Shown here: piece by piece, positions 4,959-5,835 of the stretch
How the letters are laid out: each line of letters starts with the position of its first letter
Position numbering within the stretch: the first letter of the stretch is position 1
Assembly (NCBI GenBank): GCA_934655935.1
Contig: CAKUHJ010000117.1
Coordinates: 1 to 5,835, forward strand
Length of the DNA: 5,835 bases
Source of the DNA: an uncultured Oscillospiraceae bacterium
Lineage (GTDB): Bacteria; Bacillota; Clostridia; Oscillospirales; Oscillospiraceae
Reading direction: 5' to 3'
Translations under genes and position numbers: made by a program
The notes under the pieces: generated by a model
The model's input: only the letters and a program-made list of their open reading frames with translations
Told to the model about the DNA's origin: nothing
The model's database searches: none

Positions 4959-5646
4959 GCGGCGTCATCTCCTCAATTTCTTTTAAAGCGGCGGAAAAGG
5001 CGGCCAGTCTTTCCGGGCGCGGGACGTCGGCGCGGGCGAGGCCGTCTACCGTTTCCCGAAGCGCGGCGCGAACCCTGCGCAGATATACTGGCAGCAGCGG
5101 ATCGCCGCTTTTCTGAAGCGCGGGGCTGAGATACTGCTCCCCAGGCGTAAGCGTCCGGGCCCTGCCGCTGTAGCGCACCTGCAGGACCGGATAAATAAAC
5201 CCCGCGTCCTGCGCAAGCGCTTCGCGCTCGATGCCAAAGCCGCTCTCACAGATCCTGCGGCGCAGATCCTGCGGCGTGCGCTGCGGCTGGAGAACGAAGG
5301 TATAGCGCGGATGCTTCGCCCAGCTGCAGGCGTCCAGAATCCGAAAGATCAGGTCTCCGCCCATGCCGGCGCAGACAATGGCGTCGGCCTCCTCCGGCCG
5401 AAGGCCCTGGAGCCCGTCAGACAGGCGGAATTCGATCTGCTCCGCGAGGCCAAAGCTTTTCGCGTTGCGAATGGCGTTTTCCAGAGGACCCTGGCGCAGA
5501 TCCGCCGCAATCACGTGCCTGGCGCGCCCGTTTTGTATCAGCCAGATGGGCAGATAGCCGTGGTCCGTGCCGATATCGGCGACGCGCGCGCCGCGCGGAA
5601 TCATATCCGCGCACAGAAGGAGCCGGTTTGAGATCGGTATGTTCAT
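4939..5646 (-). CDS. trmK: tRNA (adenine(22)-N1)-methyltransferase TrmK
   Basis: The 235-residue enzyme uses S-adenosylmethionine to make m1A at position 22 of tRNA in the cytoplasm. The Rossmann-like domain shows motif I VADIGTDHGYLPIWLI (22-37), the following acidic strand end AADLRQGPLENA (48-59) and the family motif VCAGMGGDLI (91-100). LQPQ (119-122) stands at the catalytic-loop position. The C-terminal part (about 165-235) is the helical, coiled-coil-like extension typical of the family and ends in LKEIEEMTPLENDRT. The start MNIPISNRLL at 5646 is preferred: GGGGAG lies 5 nt upstream, and the sequence aligns with family N-termini. A longer reading from 5685 would translate a terminator hairpin. 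The downstream nif3 overlaps by 20 nt. Confidence 0.95.
   Translation of the reverse strand: MNIPISNRLLLCADMIPRGARVADIGTDHGYLPIWLIQNGRARHVIAADLRQGPLENAIRNAKSFGLAEQIEFRLSDGLQGLRPEEADAIVCAGMGGDLIFRILDACSWAKHPRYTFVLQPQRTPQDLRRRICESGFGIEREALAQDAGFIYPVLQVRYSGRARTLTPGEQYLSPALQKSGDPLLPVYLRRVRAALRETVDGLARADVPRPERLAAFSAALKEIEEMTPLENDRT
4969..4974 (-). promoter_or_regulatory. Ribosome binding site for the TTG start of nif3
   Basis: GAGGAG lies inside the trmK coding region, 10 nt before TTG 4958. The spacing is a little long and the start codon is weak, so coupling to trmK translation probably sets the output. Confidence 0.6.
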
Positions 5647-5662
5647 AAACTCTCCCCAAGAA

Positions 5663-5687
5663 AAATGGGAGGCGAAGCCTCCCATTT
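5663..5687 (-). terminator. Terminator between the DUF1858 gene and trmK
   Basis: AAATGGGAGGC (5663-5673) and GCCTCCCATTT (5677-5687) form a perfect 11-bp stem with a 3-nt loop. On the minus strand the stem runs into TTTTTCTT. The stop of the upstream gene is 12 nt before it, and the trmK ribosome site (5657-5652) begins right after the T run. Confidence 0.85.
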
Positions 5688-5699
5688 CACGGAACGGTC

Positions 5700-5835
5700 T
5701 TACTTGGCAGCCTCGTTGGCCTCAATGAAGCGGTTGACCTGTGCAAGGAACGCATCCGCGTCAACGCCATGAACCATGCAGGCTTCCTCTACGGTTTCGC
5801 CGCGGGAGGAGGGGCAGCCCAGGCAGTGCATACCG
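5700..5835 (-). CDS. DUF1858-type small redox-disulfide protein (partial, C-terminal part)
   Basis: The last 44 residues and a TAA (5702-5700) are in the window; the 5' end lies beyond its right edge. The fragment carries [20 protein letters not shown] followed by [20 protein letters not shown]. This matches the C-terminal half of DUF1858 / hybrid-cluster-protein-associated disulfide domain proteins, small proteins of about 65-80 residues with a conserved CxxC pair (here Cys-Leu-Gly-Cys). A thiol-redox role is assumed for the family but not proven. It is transcribed in the same direction as trmK, from which a terminator separates it. Confidence 0.85.
   Translation of the reverse strand, partial: GMHCLGCPSSRGETVEEACMVHGVDADAFLAQVNRFIEANEAAK

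Noticed and set aside
5647..5685. 13-residue N-terminal extension of TrmK from 5685
   Set aside because: It would translate the terminator hairpin; the start at 5646 has a good ribosome site and matches the family.
1..5835. CRISPR array, tRNA or rRNA gene, complete insertion sequence
   Set aside because: No regularly spaced repeats, no tRNA-like cloverleaf or CCA-bearing fold, and no transposase motif were seen on either strand.

Overview
The window looks like chromosome of a gut-type Clostridia (Firmicutes) with a fairly GC-rich genome. Evidence is the gene set: tRNA methyltransferase TrmK followed by a Nif3-family protein, a YebC regulator, a MATE exporter, a DUF1858 redox-type protein and a bile salt hydrolase. 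Strong Shine-Dalgarno sites and hairpin terminators fit the same picture. The species cannot be fixed from the sequence.

Left part (1-about 670) is visibly AT-richer than the rest. It holds the 3' end of a membrane-protein gene, a hairpin terminator, a tiny basic ORF with a good ribosome site, an open frame that looks like its frameshifted continuation, a cluster of short palindromes, and a minus-strand ORF tail with no credible 5' end. I read it as the edge or scar of a mobile element, but no recombinase or direct-repeat pair is present to prove this.

Middle part (about 670-2229, plus strand): a promoter and a strongly structured leader of about 100 nt precede a 455-residue MATE multidrug exporter. 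The leader has mutually exclusive hairpins. Because MATE genes of Clostridia are the known hosts of the mepA motif (guanidine-IV riboswitch), a riboswitch is the leading hypothesis. A UUCG-capped terminator separates this gene from the convergent bile salt hydrolase gene.

Right part (2277-5835) is all minus strand. In transcription order it reads: end of a DUF1858 protein, hairpin, trmK, nif3 (20-nt overlap, TTG start), yebC (own extended -10 promoter), a perfect palindrome, then bsh. trmK-nif3 is a translationally coupled housekeeping pair. yebC acts in translation or regulation. bsh is the gut-niche function: it deconjugates bile salts. Twice (before trmK and before bsh) a hairpin sits directly against the Shine-Dalgarno site of the next gene, leaving no room for a promoter between them.
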